A DNA stretch of 64,000 nucleotides. Origin: Linanthus parryae. Lineage: Eukaryota > Streptophyta > Magnoliopsida > Ericales > Polemoniaceae. A program made the position numbers and the translations under genes. The notes under the pieces were generated by a model. The model made no database searches, was not told where the DNA came from, and was given only the letters and a program-made list of their open reading frames with translations. The stretch spans positions 10,351,922 through 10,415,921 of the forward strand of contig JALGPY010000012.1 in assembly GCA_023055425.1 (NCBI GenBank), written 5' to 3'. Positions 9,369 to 19,325 of this stretch are shown here, piece by piece (the stretch's first letter is position 1; each line of letters begins with the position of its first letter).

Positions 9369-10480
9369 TTAGGGATAATAATTTTTAAGCCATCGCATGT
9401 TGATAGGAGTGGGAGTTGTAGCAGTCCCATGGCAACGTAGGATAGTGCAATAGCCGTTGTCAAAGACTTCCTTCACCTCAAAAGGTCCTTCCCAGTTAGC
9501 GGCAAACTTGGGATGAGCTGCTTGGCGCATATAGTGGTCAGAGGCTCGCATGATCAAATCTCCCACTGCAAAATCCCGGTTCTAGACAGTCTTATTGTAA
9601 GCCCACGAGATTCTCTCTTTGTATTTGGTATTTTTCCTTTTGTCCTGTTCGCGCTTCCCTTCGAGCAAAATGAGATCATGGTCGCAATCGTTTTAATACA
9701 AGGCACTGAAGGCCAGTCTCAGAGTTTACCTTGACCTCAGCAGGGACCACTCCTTCAGCTCCATAGCAAAGAAAAAACGGAGAAGTCCCTATAGGAGTCA
9801 TTGATGATGTGCGATACGCCCAAAGCGCCGTACCCAAAGAATCGGCCCGCTTTTTGTGATCATCCTTACTTAGGATTCTGAGCAATGTCTTGTTTGTGGC
9901 CTCTGCTTGTCCATTTCCTTTCGGGTAGTAAGGCGTTGAGCACACCTGCCTCACGTTATATTCCATTAGTTTTGAAGCTACTTGTCAATTAACGAAGGGA
10001 GTTCCATTGTCGGACAAGATAGTGTTGGGAATCCCAAAACGGTAGATAATATCTCCTGTATGAACTTGACCACAACCGATGCATTTGTCATCTTAAGTGG
10101 GACCGCCTAAACCCATTTGGTAAACTGCTTTTTTCCAGTAAGGATGAATTGGTTCCCATGCGATGGAGGTCAGATTGGACCAATGAAATCCAAGGACCAA
10201 GTGTGAAATGGCCAGGAAGTTCCTAACGCGTGCAAATCAATTGCATGAGCGTGAACTAGGTTGCCATGGAATTGGCATTGTTGGATCTCCTGACCTTCGC
10301 GCGACAATCAGCTTCCATGGTTGGCTTGAAATAACCAACAATTAAAAGATTCCTGCATAACTTCGCGCCCCCTTGGTGTTACACTTGATGAGACATTTCC
10401 ATGACCTCCTGGACTTCTTGACCGTTCAGAAACCTGAGTAAATTCTCATTGTGTCCTTTACGCCAAATTAAGTTCTCTTG
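9369..10480 (-). pseudogene. Gypsy integrase of Tat1
   Basis: Recognisable parts on the minus strand are a zinc-domain region (10470-10250, broken by stops), a degraded core and the catalytic end at 9966-9676 (STPYYPKGNGQAEATNKTLL, with the catalytic Glu, then LWAYRTSSMTPIGTSPFFLCYGAEGVVPAEV). The C-terminal segment at 9566-9369 reads GDLIMRAS....KFAANWEGPFEVKEV...MRWLKNYYP and then stops. This order matches Tat-type gypsy integrases. Multiple stops and frameshifts make it inactive. No chromodomain follows, consistent with Tat rather than chromoviruses. Confidence 0.85.
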
Positions 10481-10489
10481 CAAGATGTA

Positions 10490-10794
10490 TCAAGCTGCCT
10501 TTCTCTTAAGCTTGTCAGCCTCCTTTTTGTCACTTGGAAAAATTCCATCTTGCAGGTAATCGATTATGGGTCTCCACCAATCCTCATCTTCGATTGCACC
10601 GACCTCCATAGAGTCTTTTATGAGCGCGCACTTCTTGCAATTGCTTTGTATAATAGCATCAAAATATGCCATTTGTGGCCAGTGAATTCCATATCTCTAC
10701 GCCTTTCTGTAGATGGAAATCTCATTTTCTCCGCAGGAATGATGATGGATTTTCTGCAATATTGCTCGACTTTCTTCCACCGTCACGCATCGCA
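10490..10794 (-). pseudogene. Tat1 RNase H to integrase linker
   Basis: An open stretch encodes ALIKDSMEVGAIEDEDWWRPIIDYLQDGIFPSDKKEADKLKRKAA. It is typical of the linker between RNase H and integrase in Tat elements, where a W..PI..YL..G..P motif recurs. A related motif (EEEDWRKPIMRAMAEG) lies upstream at about 10900. Function is structural or unknown. Confidence 0.65.
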
Positions 10795-11523
10795 TCATAA
10801 TTCCCCAGGTCCCTTGTAGTACAACAAGATGTCGTGTATGCAAAGCCCTTTCGTGGAAACCCAAATTTCCTTGCTTGTTCCTTCGGCCATTGCGCGCATG
10901 ATGGGCTTTCTCCAATCCTCTTCTTCTACATACTCATCTTCGCACAAGTCTTTCACCAGGGATGGAGTTGTCTTAACCTCAATCGAGATTTTTTTGTGGG
11001 CTTTTATCTGAGCTGATCTTCGACCCCAAGGTAGCCAATGCATCCGCATGTCGATTATTAGATTTGGGTGTGTGCTCATACTTGGTGAATCAAACTTCTG
11101 AACCAGCTTCTTCACTATCGATCTGTAGTTCAGCAGGTTAATCTCCTTCAGTCCGTACTCAACTGAAGCTTGATTCACTATTATTTTGGAATCTCCCATT
11201 ATAATGAGATTCTGAACTTCTAAGGCCTTGGCTACAAGTAATCCTGCGATCAGAGCTTCATATTCAGCCTCGTTGTTGGGCACCGCGAAGTCTAGCTTGG
11301 TCGAAATTTGAATGACCTTCTAATCAGGCTTAATTAACACAAATCCAATCCCACCCCTTGACCTTTTCGATGATCCATCAAAGTGTAGCTTCCAATAAAG
11401 ATGGGTGATCGCGTATATATCTTTCCCTTCAAGTTCCTCCTCTACTAACGGCTCACAATTCTCATCCGGGAACTGTGCCAACAAATCCTCTAGCTTGGGA
11501 TTTGATGGCTTTTGGTCGCGCAC
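10795..11523 (-). pseudogene. RNase H of Tat1
   Basis: The N-terminal piece (11523-11320) has WKLHFDGSSKRSRGGIGFVL, holding the first catalytic Asp. The second piece (11283-10795) has PNNEAEYEALIAGLLVA (catalytic Glu) and LIIMGDSKIIVNQ (Asp). This layout matches the second, archaeal-like RNase H carried by Tat elements. A stop near 11320 separates the pieces, and the C-terminal end runs into the linker. Confidence 0.85.
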
Positions 11524-11880
11524 ATATTATGTCATACTGGGAAACGGTCAGGTGCCATTTTTCCAGTCTCCCGCAAGGAGGCAGAGTGTCCCAACAAATA
11601 ACGTATAGGATCGTTCTTTGTTATGATGACAACTTTGTGGGAAGCGAAATAATGTTTTAACTTTTCAATAGTAAAAAATAAAGTGAGGCAGTGACACTCA
11701 ATGTTTGTGTACCTGCGCGGACTAGACTATACGTGAGATGTAGTATACTGGCCTTTCTTGTCCCTCAAACTCCTGAGCCAGCAACGCTCCAATAGATATT
11801 TTTTGTTGAAGTTAGGTACAGTATCAAATGCGATCCCAGCTGAGATGCAATCATAACTCTCGGAGATGCTAACAACTTTT

Positions 11881-12714
11881 TCAATTTTTCAAACATAACT
11901 TGATGCCCCTCTGTCCACAAGTACGTCGCGTTCTTTTGAGCAGATTGCCAAAGAAGAAGGTCAGCTCTGCAAGAGCTGGTATAAATCTCCTTAGGTACGA
12001 CAGCTTTTCCAGAAACGTCTTCAATGCACTCTCAGTCTGTGGCGTAGGTAAGCCGATGACTGCCGAGATCTTTCCGGGATCAGGCTCGATCCCGAGCCGG
12101 TGAATTACACAGCCCAAGAATTTTCCTGAAGTTACCCCAAACGCGCACTTCATGGGGTTCATATTCAGTTGTAAAGCTCGGCACCTTTCAAAGACTTTCC
12201 TCAAGTCTTTCCAATGGTCCTTCTTCTGCCTTGACTTGACCACCAAGTCGTCCACATTGAACTCAGCTTCCTGATGCATCATATCATGAAATAGCGCCAT
12301 CATCACGCGTTGATAAGTAGCTCTTGCATTCTTTAGACCAAAAGGCATAACTGTATAGTTGAAGACCCCTACGGGTGTGATGAACGCCATCTTCTTTGCA
12401 TATTTTGGGTCCCTTTTGATCTGATTATAGCCGCTAAATCCATATGTGAAGCTAAAAGTTTTGTGACCCGCAGTAGAGTCCATCAGGAGATCTATGTTTG
12501 GCCACGGGAAATCGTCCTTTGGGCAGAATTTGTTCAGATCTCTAGATTCGACGCAAACGCGAAGGCTCCCGTTCTTTTTCAGGACATGCACAATATTAGC
12601 AAGCCAGGTGGGATGGTGACTGGGCTCGATGAATTTTGTATTTAGCAATTTCACTATCTCCTCCTTTATCTTGACATTAATTTCAGGACGAAAGTTCCTC
12701 GTGCTTTGTTTCAC
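11881..12714 (-). pseudogene. Gypsy reverse transcriptase of Tat1
   Basis: A long open frame of 277 codons runs from the start of RT (KQSTRNFRPEINVKIKEEIVKLL, PTWLANIVHVLKKNGSLRVCV, DLNKFCPKDDFPWPNID). It passes through FSGYNQIKRDP and MPFGLKNARATYQRVM to the active site, which reads FNVDDLVVKS. The usual aromatic before the VDD is Asn here. It then gives LGCVIHRLGIEPDPGKI and LRRFIPALAELT. Key aspartates remain, but the frame ends early, so the copy is not functional as it stands. Confidence 0.9.
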
Positions 12715-12881
12715 TAGCTTCGACCCTGGATAACATCCATTCTATGCATGGTAATGTCCTGGTCTAGTCATGGAATTTCATCGTAGTCCTACGCAAAAAC
12801 ATCTCTATACTCCCACCTCAATTTGAGAAATTCTCGCACCTCGTCTTTGTTAAGATCTGCACTCAAGAAGACTGGCCTCTT

Positions 12882-13280
12882 CTACTCCTCAGTTGGGCTC
12901 AGGAATACCTCCTTCAATTCTTGTTTATGGGGTTTCGGGCGGTCCTCAATGCATTCAGGAGCTTCCTTCAATTCTTCCAGCGGTGTCTTTCCCTTATCTT
13001 CGCTTGGAGCTTCTATCAGCTCACAAATTTTCCCAGGGACACCTTCGATGGGACGGGTCGAAGATGACCCCGTGCACCTTCGGATGCGATAGCACTTTTT
13101 CCCATTGGAGTAGAAGCTACCTACCTGAGACAAGATGACCCCGCGCACTTTTTCCCATTCGACCCCAAGGTACCTCAGATAAGAGACCTCCTCAAAATTA
13201 AAAGGATTCAATGAGGCGGGTATTGCAACCACTCTGTCTCTCCAAATGGTCTTCATCACTTGATGAGCCGTGGAAGGCAC
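12882..13280 (-). pseudogene. Tat1 protease-RT linker
   Basis: An open frame of 132 codons lies between the protease and RT. Its first part (STAHQVMKTIWRDRVVAIPASL) resembles the segment following the protease in Tat polyproteins. The later part is rich in Glu, Lys and Pro and unstructured (PLEELKEAPECIEDRPKPHK). No catalytic motif is seen. Confidence 0.6.
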
Positions 13281-13435
13281 AACATCGAAGTGGTGGATCC
13301 ATGCTCAACTAATTATCATATGGTAAGTGGTTTTGGCGTTGATGACATGGAAATTAGTAGAACACTTGATCTGACCAATCTGGATTCCCAGTCAAATTCA
13401 TCCGACAGTCATTCTGGAGTCGCTTCCAAAACGCA

Positions 13436-13759
13436 TTAACGGTAACGGCCTCTTGAAAATCTTGCTCTTGGGATTCCAGCCAGCTCAAGGGTGCTGAGTG
13501 GGATCACATTCACTGCAGCTCCTCCATCGACAAAAGCTCTCTTGAACTCAATACCATTGATAACGGCAGTCACATACAACGGCCTCTGGTGGTTCGCGTC
13601 TGCCCTCTTATCCGACTCATCGAACGTCATGACTAGGCCACTTGATCGTGCGGCCCTGATGAATTTGCCGTTTGAGACGACAAGTTCCTCTCCATAGTCT
13701 TCTGCCACCCTTAAAATGGCCTTTGCCATCTCATGACTGCAGGTGCTGAAGAAATTCAT
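13436..13759 (-). pseudogene. Retropepsin-like protease of Tat1
   Basis: Residues 70-95 of this frame read FKRAFVDGGAAVNVIPLSTL, the position of the aspartic-protease active site. The usual Asp-Thr/Ser-Gly is Asp-Gly-Gly. Upstream sequence ADANHQRPLYVTAVINGIEF is typical of the beta-strand before the active site. The frame shifts soon after, at GIPRARF. It would normally mature Gag and Pol. Confidence 0.75.
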
Positions 13760-15470
13760 GTCATCAAAGAATATCTCAAACTTGTTTTCATCTGTTCAGC
13801 GCGTGAATCTTCTCTGTCCAGGCCATAATCTTCGTCCTTGCAGATTTCGGCAACCACTGGGACTCCTGAATCTGCGACCTCTTCAAGGTCCATGATTGAC
13901 GGCAAGGGATCGCTGCGCACATCCTTAGCTGTTTCATCGACAACCAACTATCCCTCCTTGATCTTTCTGTCCACCAGCCATATGAGCTTCTTGCATTCCC
14001 TTGTTGGGTGCATGACATGCCCATGGCATTCGCACCATCTGGGATCTTGCAGTTGCTCCATAGGGCTTATGCTCCAATGCTGGTAAAATTATATCCTTCC
14101 GCCAATTCTTACAAAGAGTTATCGCGTCGTCGATCGAACATGGCAAGAGTGGTGACTCCCTCAGCGTGGGTCGCTGTTGCTTGTGGGGGGATGATACTGC
14201 ATTCACTTCAATGTCTCTTCCACGCTTGTAGCTGAACCTCCCAATCTTGAAGCCAGAGCTTGATGGCGCGCGATCATTGGTATATCTCTTCTTCATCTTT
14301 TCCACCAGTGGCTCAATGTTCCTGGTGCAGTCAATCAACATTGAAAAGGTAGGAATATTCAAATTGATTAACATACCGTTGTACTCGTCGCGCATGCCCT
14401 GCAGGCAAATCTCCACCAGGCGGCCCTCTGAAACTTCATCGATGCACTCCAAAGACCTGGTTCTGAACTTCTTGATGAAGGCAACTCCCTCTTCATCATG
14501 TTTCTGGTGCATGCGAGAGAGATGGATGGTTTTGACCTTCTCCTCAACTTGGAAGAATTTGGTGTAGAACTTCTTCACCGTGTCTTCCCATGTCTTGACA
14601 AAACCTGCTTCAAGGTTCCTGTACAATTTATACGCGACAGTCCCCAGAGATTTTAGGAATTCCCGCATTAGCAGCTTGGAATCAACCCCATGCGGGCCCA
14701 TGAACGAATCATCACATGCTCGTGCGTATTCCTGCCAGCCTTATCGAAATTTTCCCATTTGGGCGCCTTGTACCCGACAAGATTGGGCATCAGTTATATG
14801 TCCCGCGGGATAGGAGGTGCATTGTCAACTTTTGGGATGACAGTATCTTCAAAATTCTGGTTTGCAATGATGCTGTCTAGGCGTTGTTCCATGGCCGCAA
14901 TGTTAGCAAGCGTGCTTCCCCCGGGGGTTGACGACGGTGTCGCCGCAAGACCCGGAATATAGGGAATGTTGGGATCATAGGAGGTGGAGGTGCATAACTC
15001 CCCTGGGGCCCATTCGCGTATGAAGGCAACGCGGGGTACGAAGAGGGATTCCCATCAGATATCAGGGACAAACCTGATTGGAGCATTGGTCCCTGGGGTG
15101 CAGGGCCATTGGGGAGAGAAGATTGTGGGTTTCGTGGGGCAGGAGTGTGAACCATAGAGCTTGTGGTTACCCCTGGTGGAGGCAGTTGGGCTGCTAATGG
15201 TGAGGCTAAAGCCCCCTCGGCAGCGTTCTGAGCAATTCCTCCCAGGCTCGCCATGATCTGGGCGATCTGGGCTGACTGAGCCTGCATGGCCTTGGTCTGG
15301 CTTTGGATTGTGGCCTGTAGCATCTCCAAAGAGGGATTGCTCGCAGTAGCTGTGTGGGAGTTAGTGTTGGTGTTGGTGTTTGTGTTGGTTTTGGGGGGCT
15401 CCTCTCTCTGGGTTTCATCTCCCAAAAGAGATTGATCATCATCACAAAGGTTGGCCTCAAGATAAATGGC
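13756..15470 (-). pseudogene. Gag of Tat1
   Basis: The N-terminal piece (about 15470-14877) is low complexity: a Thr-Asn repeat, a helix rich in Gln and Ala (QSQTKAMQAQSAQIAQIMASL), then Pro/Gly-rich sequence. The central piece (14701-13934) contains the gag capsid signature: AYKLYRNLEAGFVKTWEDTVKKFYTKF, EEGVAFIKKFRTRSLEC, LVEICLQGM. A basic region and a Cys/His remnant follow, and a frame break near 13934 leads into an acidic stretch. No ATG opens the first piece in the visible frame, so the start is uncertain or lost. Confidence 0.82.
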
Positions 15471-15507
15471 TACTAGGTTGATTGGTTCAAGCTTTGAAGG
15501 TGGATTA

Positions 15508-15526
15508 ATTCACGTCGGGTTCACCA
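15508..15526 (-). promoter_or_regulatory. Tat1 primer binding site, tRNA-Trp type
   Basis: On the minus strand the sequence TGGTGAACCCGACGTGAAT starts three bases after the 5' LTR. Its complement ends TTCACGTCGGGTTCA plus CCA, the 3' end of plant tRNA-Trp as I know it. The match is 19 bases without mismatch to my recollection of that tRNA. Confidence 0.8.
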
Positions 15527-15529
15527 AAT

Positions 15530-16135
15530 TGTGTACAAGGAAATCCTCAGGAGAGATCCAAGTGTACACCTCAAGTAGGGGATGAGAATACGAACACAGT
15601 GAGATGAAGGGTAGTGAGTAGGGAGAGAGTAAGCAATGGTATATGTTCTTGAGAGAGAGACAGTGTATTGGATAGCAAAAGATCCGAGAGCTGCAATGGA
15701 GAGCTAACGTTCCTACATATAGTGGGAAAGTGACCGTTATAAGGGGTTAACGCGCCCATTAATGGCGGCTTAATGATAACCCCGTAAAGGCACGTTCGAC
15801 CGTATATGTGGGGCACGTTACACACTCGTCCGCATAAGTAGGGGACCGTTATGAGATCGACCGCATTTATGGGACACGCAAGCCTTAAACCTCTTAGTCA
15901 GTTACCACTAGTCGCGCGCGGGCGTGGTTGTTTCTCTCGCGGGACATACCTTACTCTAGCCTTTAAACCACTAAGTCCCTACTAGTCCCGTGTGGTTAGC
16001 ATCGCGGGTGGCCCTGTCTCGCAGCCCCCAAGTGGATAAGTATGAGCAGTGATTGGGTGTATACGGAGCACAGTCAGATGTGCTGGATGCCTGCCACGTG
16101 ACTATGCTCTGTCTGTCTAGAATGCACTAGCTACA
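15530..16135 (-). repeat. Tat1 5' LTR
   Basis: This 606-bp LTR has TGTGTACAAGG...CTACA ends on the plus strand and is flanked by ACTAT at 16136-16140. Relative to the left LTR, many differences are C/T or G/A changes, as expected for methylated, silent plant DNA. Confidence 0.93.
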
Positions 16136-16140
16136 ACTAT

Positions 16141-17210
16141 GTATTGACAAATATGCAGGTGATAATCTTAAATGTCTCAAATCTTTGAAGGATGAGTTAA
16201 ATATTAGGCATAGAAAGCTTGGTCATATAAGCATGCATACTATGAACAAACTCATCTCAAAAGATCTGGTATGTGGATTACCAATCCTGAAATTCAAAGA
16301 TGATGAGATTTGCAAGGCATGTACTCAAGGTAAATAGACCAGAAGTTCATTCAATCCAAAGAAATTTGTAAGTACTTCCAGACCTTTAGAATTGATGCAC
16401 TTGAACTTGTGTGGTCCTATGAGGGTTCAAACACCCAAAGATAAGAGATATATTCTTGTTGTGGTTGATGATTATTCCAAATTTACTTGGGTTATGTTTA
16501 TTAGAGATAAATCCGAAGCATTATATGAATTTTCAAAGCTTTGTAAAGAGCTTTATACTTTGAAGAATCTACCTATTTCATCTATTAGGAGTGATTATGG
16601 TAGAGAATTTGATCAACTTGATTTTGATTTATTTTCTGCAAAGCATGGCATCTCACACAACTTTTCTGCACCAAGAACTCCTCAGCAAAATGGTGTAGTT
16701 GAGAGGAAAAACAGAACTCTTGAAGACATGTCTAGAACCAAGTTACTTGAAAGCAATTTTCCAAAGTATCTGTGTGCATAAATAGTTAATACTGCCAACT
16801 CTGTGCTCAATAGATGTTTGATCAGGCCTATTTTGACGAAAACTCCTTATGAATTATTTAAAGGCAGAAAGCCTAGTGTTGCTTATTTTAAGCCTTTTGG
16901 CTGTACTTATTTTGTGCATAACAATGGCAAAGATAAGCTTGGTAAGTTTGATGCTAGAAGTGATGACGGTATTTTTCTTGGCTATTCTCAAACAAGCAAA
17001 TCTTACGTGGTTTACAACAAGAGAACTAAGATTGTAGAGGAGAGTATTCATGTAATTTTTGATGAAAATACTGATGATTCTCTGAGTGAAAGTTTTGCAG
17101 ATCTCAATTTGAACCACCGGCTGAGCCAAAATCTCAAAGCGTTGAGACTAAGACTGACAGGAGATATGATGCTCCTTCTACTATGTCAAGAACTCAAAGC
17201 CTTGAAGTAA
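16141..17210 (+). pseudogene. Element A integrase
   Basis: The frame opens near 16190 with RHRKLGHISMHTMNKLISKDLV and CKACTQGK followed by a stop (TAG for Gln). It continues at 16392-16781 with LMHLNLCGPMR (first catalytic Asp changed to Asn), VDDYSKFTWVMFI, SIRSDYGREFDQLDFDLF (Asp 2) and PQQNGVVERKNRTLEDM (Glu). A stop at about 16779 follows, then LNRCLIRPILTKTPYELFKGRKP and FDARSDDGIFLGYSQTSKSYVVY. The DLCGP to NLCGP change removes one catalytic residue, so this copy is dead. Confidence 0.88.
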
Positions 17211-18000
17211 CATACACTTGGACACCCAGAAAGAAGTTCAAATACTTATTAGATCACCCTGCAGAGAATATCATATCATATCCAACTACTGGAACTCAGA
17301 AAAGAGGCAAAATTAGGAATCTATGTCCTTTTAGTGCTTTTGTATAACTTATTGAGCCGAAGAATGCAAAAGAAGCACTAGAAGATGCAGATTGGATCAT
17401 TGAAATGAAGAATGAGCTGAATGAGTTTGAAAGGAACAAAGTTTGGAATTTGGTTCTTAGACCAAAGGATAAATCAGTGATTGGAACAAGATGGGTGTTT
17501 AGAAACAAACTTGATGAAAAAGGTAAGGTTGTGAGGAATAAAGCAAGACTGGTTGCAGAGGGATATAATCAGAAGAAGGCATTGTATATGAAGAAAAATT
17601 TGCCCCTGTTGCAAGGTTAGAGGCTATCAGAATACTTCTTGCATTTGCATCACATAATCATATAAAACTTTTTCAAATGGATGTCAAATGTGCTTTTCTG
17701 AATGGATATTTACAAGAAGATGTATATTTTGCACAACCACCAGGTTTTCAAAATGACACCTTTCCTGATCATGTTTACAAATTAGATAAATCCTTGTATG
17801 GACTTAAACAAGCTCCAAGGGCTTGGTATGACAGACTCTCTAATTTTTTACAGGAAAATAGTTTTAAGAGAGAACTTGTTGACAAAACACTTTTTATCAA
17901 GAATAATGACAAGGATATATTAGTTGTACGGATATATGTTGATGACATTCTATTTGGTGCTGCTATGATGCTCTTTCAAAATAGTTTTCAAGTCTAATGT
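17211..18000 (+). pseudogene. Element A reverse transcriptase, N-terminal and catalytic part
   Basis: Frames at 17405-17620 and 17677-17997 encode ELNEFERNKVWNLVLRPKDKSVIGTRWVFRNKLDEKGKV, then MDVKCAFLNGYLQEDVYFAQPPGF and YKLDKSLYGLKQAPRAWYDRL. The active site RIYVDDILFGA is intact in the motif. A frameshift near 17575-17620 and a stop near 17347 interrupt it. The segment 17612-17977 is what element C0 has lost. Confidence 0.88.
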
Positions 18001-18885
18001 GCAGGGAATTTCAGATGAGACTGATGGGAGAACTGGATTTCTTTCTTGGACTTTATGTGCATAAAATGAAGAAAGGAATTTGTGTGCATCAATGGAAATA
18101 CACCCATGACTTTTTAAACAAATATATCATGTCACATTCCAAGGTAGTAAGACTCCTATGAGTTCATCATTGTCTTTATACAAAGACACAAATGGCAAGA
18201 GTGTGAATCAAAAGGATTACGGAGGTATGATTTGTTCACTTCAGTATCTAACTGCTAGTAGACCAGATATTATGCTTAGTGTATGCATAGTTTGCTAGAT
18301 TTCAAGATGATCCTAAAGAAAGTCATTGATTGCTGTGAAAAGGATTTTCAGATATTTGAATGGAACTAAAGACTTGGGGCTTTGGTATCCAAGGAGATCT
18401 AACTTTATGTTGAGTGGTTATTCAGATGCAGACTTTGCAGGATACAAAGTAGACAGAAAGAGCACTTCTGGATGTTGCTAGTTTCTTTGTTCATCATTGA
18501 TTAGTTGGCATTCGAAGAAGAAAAATTATGTAGCTCTATAGACTGCAGAAGTTGAATACATTGCAGCTGGCGCTTGTTGCTCTCAGGTTTTATGGATTGC
18601 TCAACTGCTAAGAGATCTTGGATATGAATTCTGAAATGTGCCTATCAACTGTGACAATACAAGTGTCATTTCTAAATCAAAGAATCCAGTTCAGCATTCA
18701 AGGACAAAGCACATAGATGTGAGACATAATTTTCCTAGAGATCATGCTGAAAAAGGTGATATTGTTCTATCTTTATTTCTACTTCTAAGAAAATAGCTGA
18801 TATTTTCACTAAACCACTGCCGGATGAAAGGTTTGTGTCCCTAAGGCTTGAATTTGGTATGTTAAACAAGGATACATTGGTTTAG
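18001..18885 (+). pseudogene. Element A RT end and RNase H
   Basis: Scattered frames give EFQMRLMGELDFFLGLYVHKMKKG, then YGGMICSLQYLTASRPDIMLSVC, RRSNFMLSGYSDADFAGYKVDRKSTSG, AEVEYIAAGACCSQVLWIAQ, NCDNTSVISKSKNPVQHSRTKHIDV and IFTKPLPDERFVS. The RNase H acidic residues can be traced, but at least six stops or frameshifts occur. Confidence 0.8.
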
Positions 18886-19325
18886 AGGGGAATATTAGTC
18901 TCTGTGTATTGTATATGGTTAACTCTCAAAGCCTTGAGATCATACTTTCATAAGTCTTGAAAGTATGGCTCAAAACTTTGAAGGTTTAGTCTGACACTTT
19001 TCAAAGCTTTGAACCACTGTTACGCTGCTTTGATTAAGTGGATATGCATTCTTCTAAAAGTTGGATCGTGGATTATTTTGTAATATCTTTTTAGATAATT
19101 ACATAATATCTCAAAACTTCAGAGATTTTGACAAAATATCTTAAAATATCTTAGGAAATCTTCTGCAATCTCTTTTGCATACAAATCCCTTTTCAAATCA
19201 AACTCTTCTACCTACTTAAGCCAACTTCAGTGCTTATTTCTCTCATTCTCAACTTCTATCTCTTCGTCTCTATCTCTCACTCTCTCTCTCTCTCTTCTCT
19301 CAAACCCTCTCAAACCCTAACCAAA
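18886..19325 (+). promoter_or_regulatory. Element A ORF3 upstream region and leader
   Basis: No long frame is present. From about 18915 to 19020 there are several palindromes of the CTCAAAGCCTTGAGA and TCAAAGCTTTGAA type. Bases 19240-19325 form a CT-rich leader (a CTCTCTCTCTCT run, then TCTCAAACCCTCTCAAACCCTAACCAAA) ending directly at ATG 19326. CT-rich leaders with AAACCCTAA boxes are typical of expressed plant genes, so ORF3 may have had its own promoter. Confidence 0.5.

Larger units (their letters stand above)
7170..16135 (-). mobile_element. Full-length Tat-lineage Ty3/gypsy element (Tat1)
   Basis: Two LTRs of 606 bp (7170-7775 and 15530-16135) start TGTGTA and end CTACA on the plus strand. 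They are flanked by the 5-bp duplication ACTAT (7165-7169 and 16136-16140). The primer site matches tRNA-Trp. On the minus strand the order is Gag, protease, RT, RNase H, integrase (gypsy order), followed by an antisense ORF remnant and a minisatellite in the 3' region. That 3' antisense ORF and the RNase H type point to the Tat lineage. About 32 differences in the first 345 LTR bases indicate an old insertion. It sits in the pol of element A. Confidence 0.95.
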
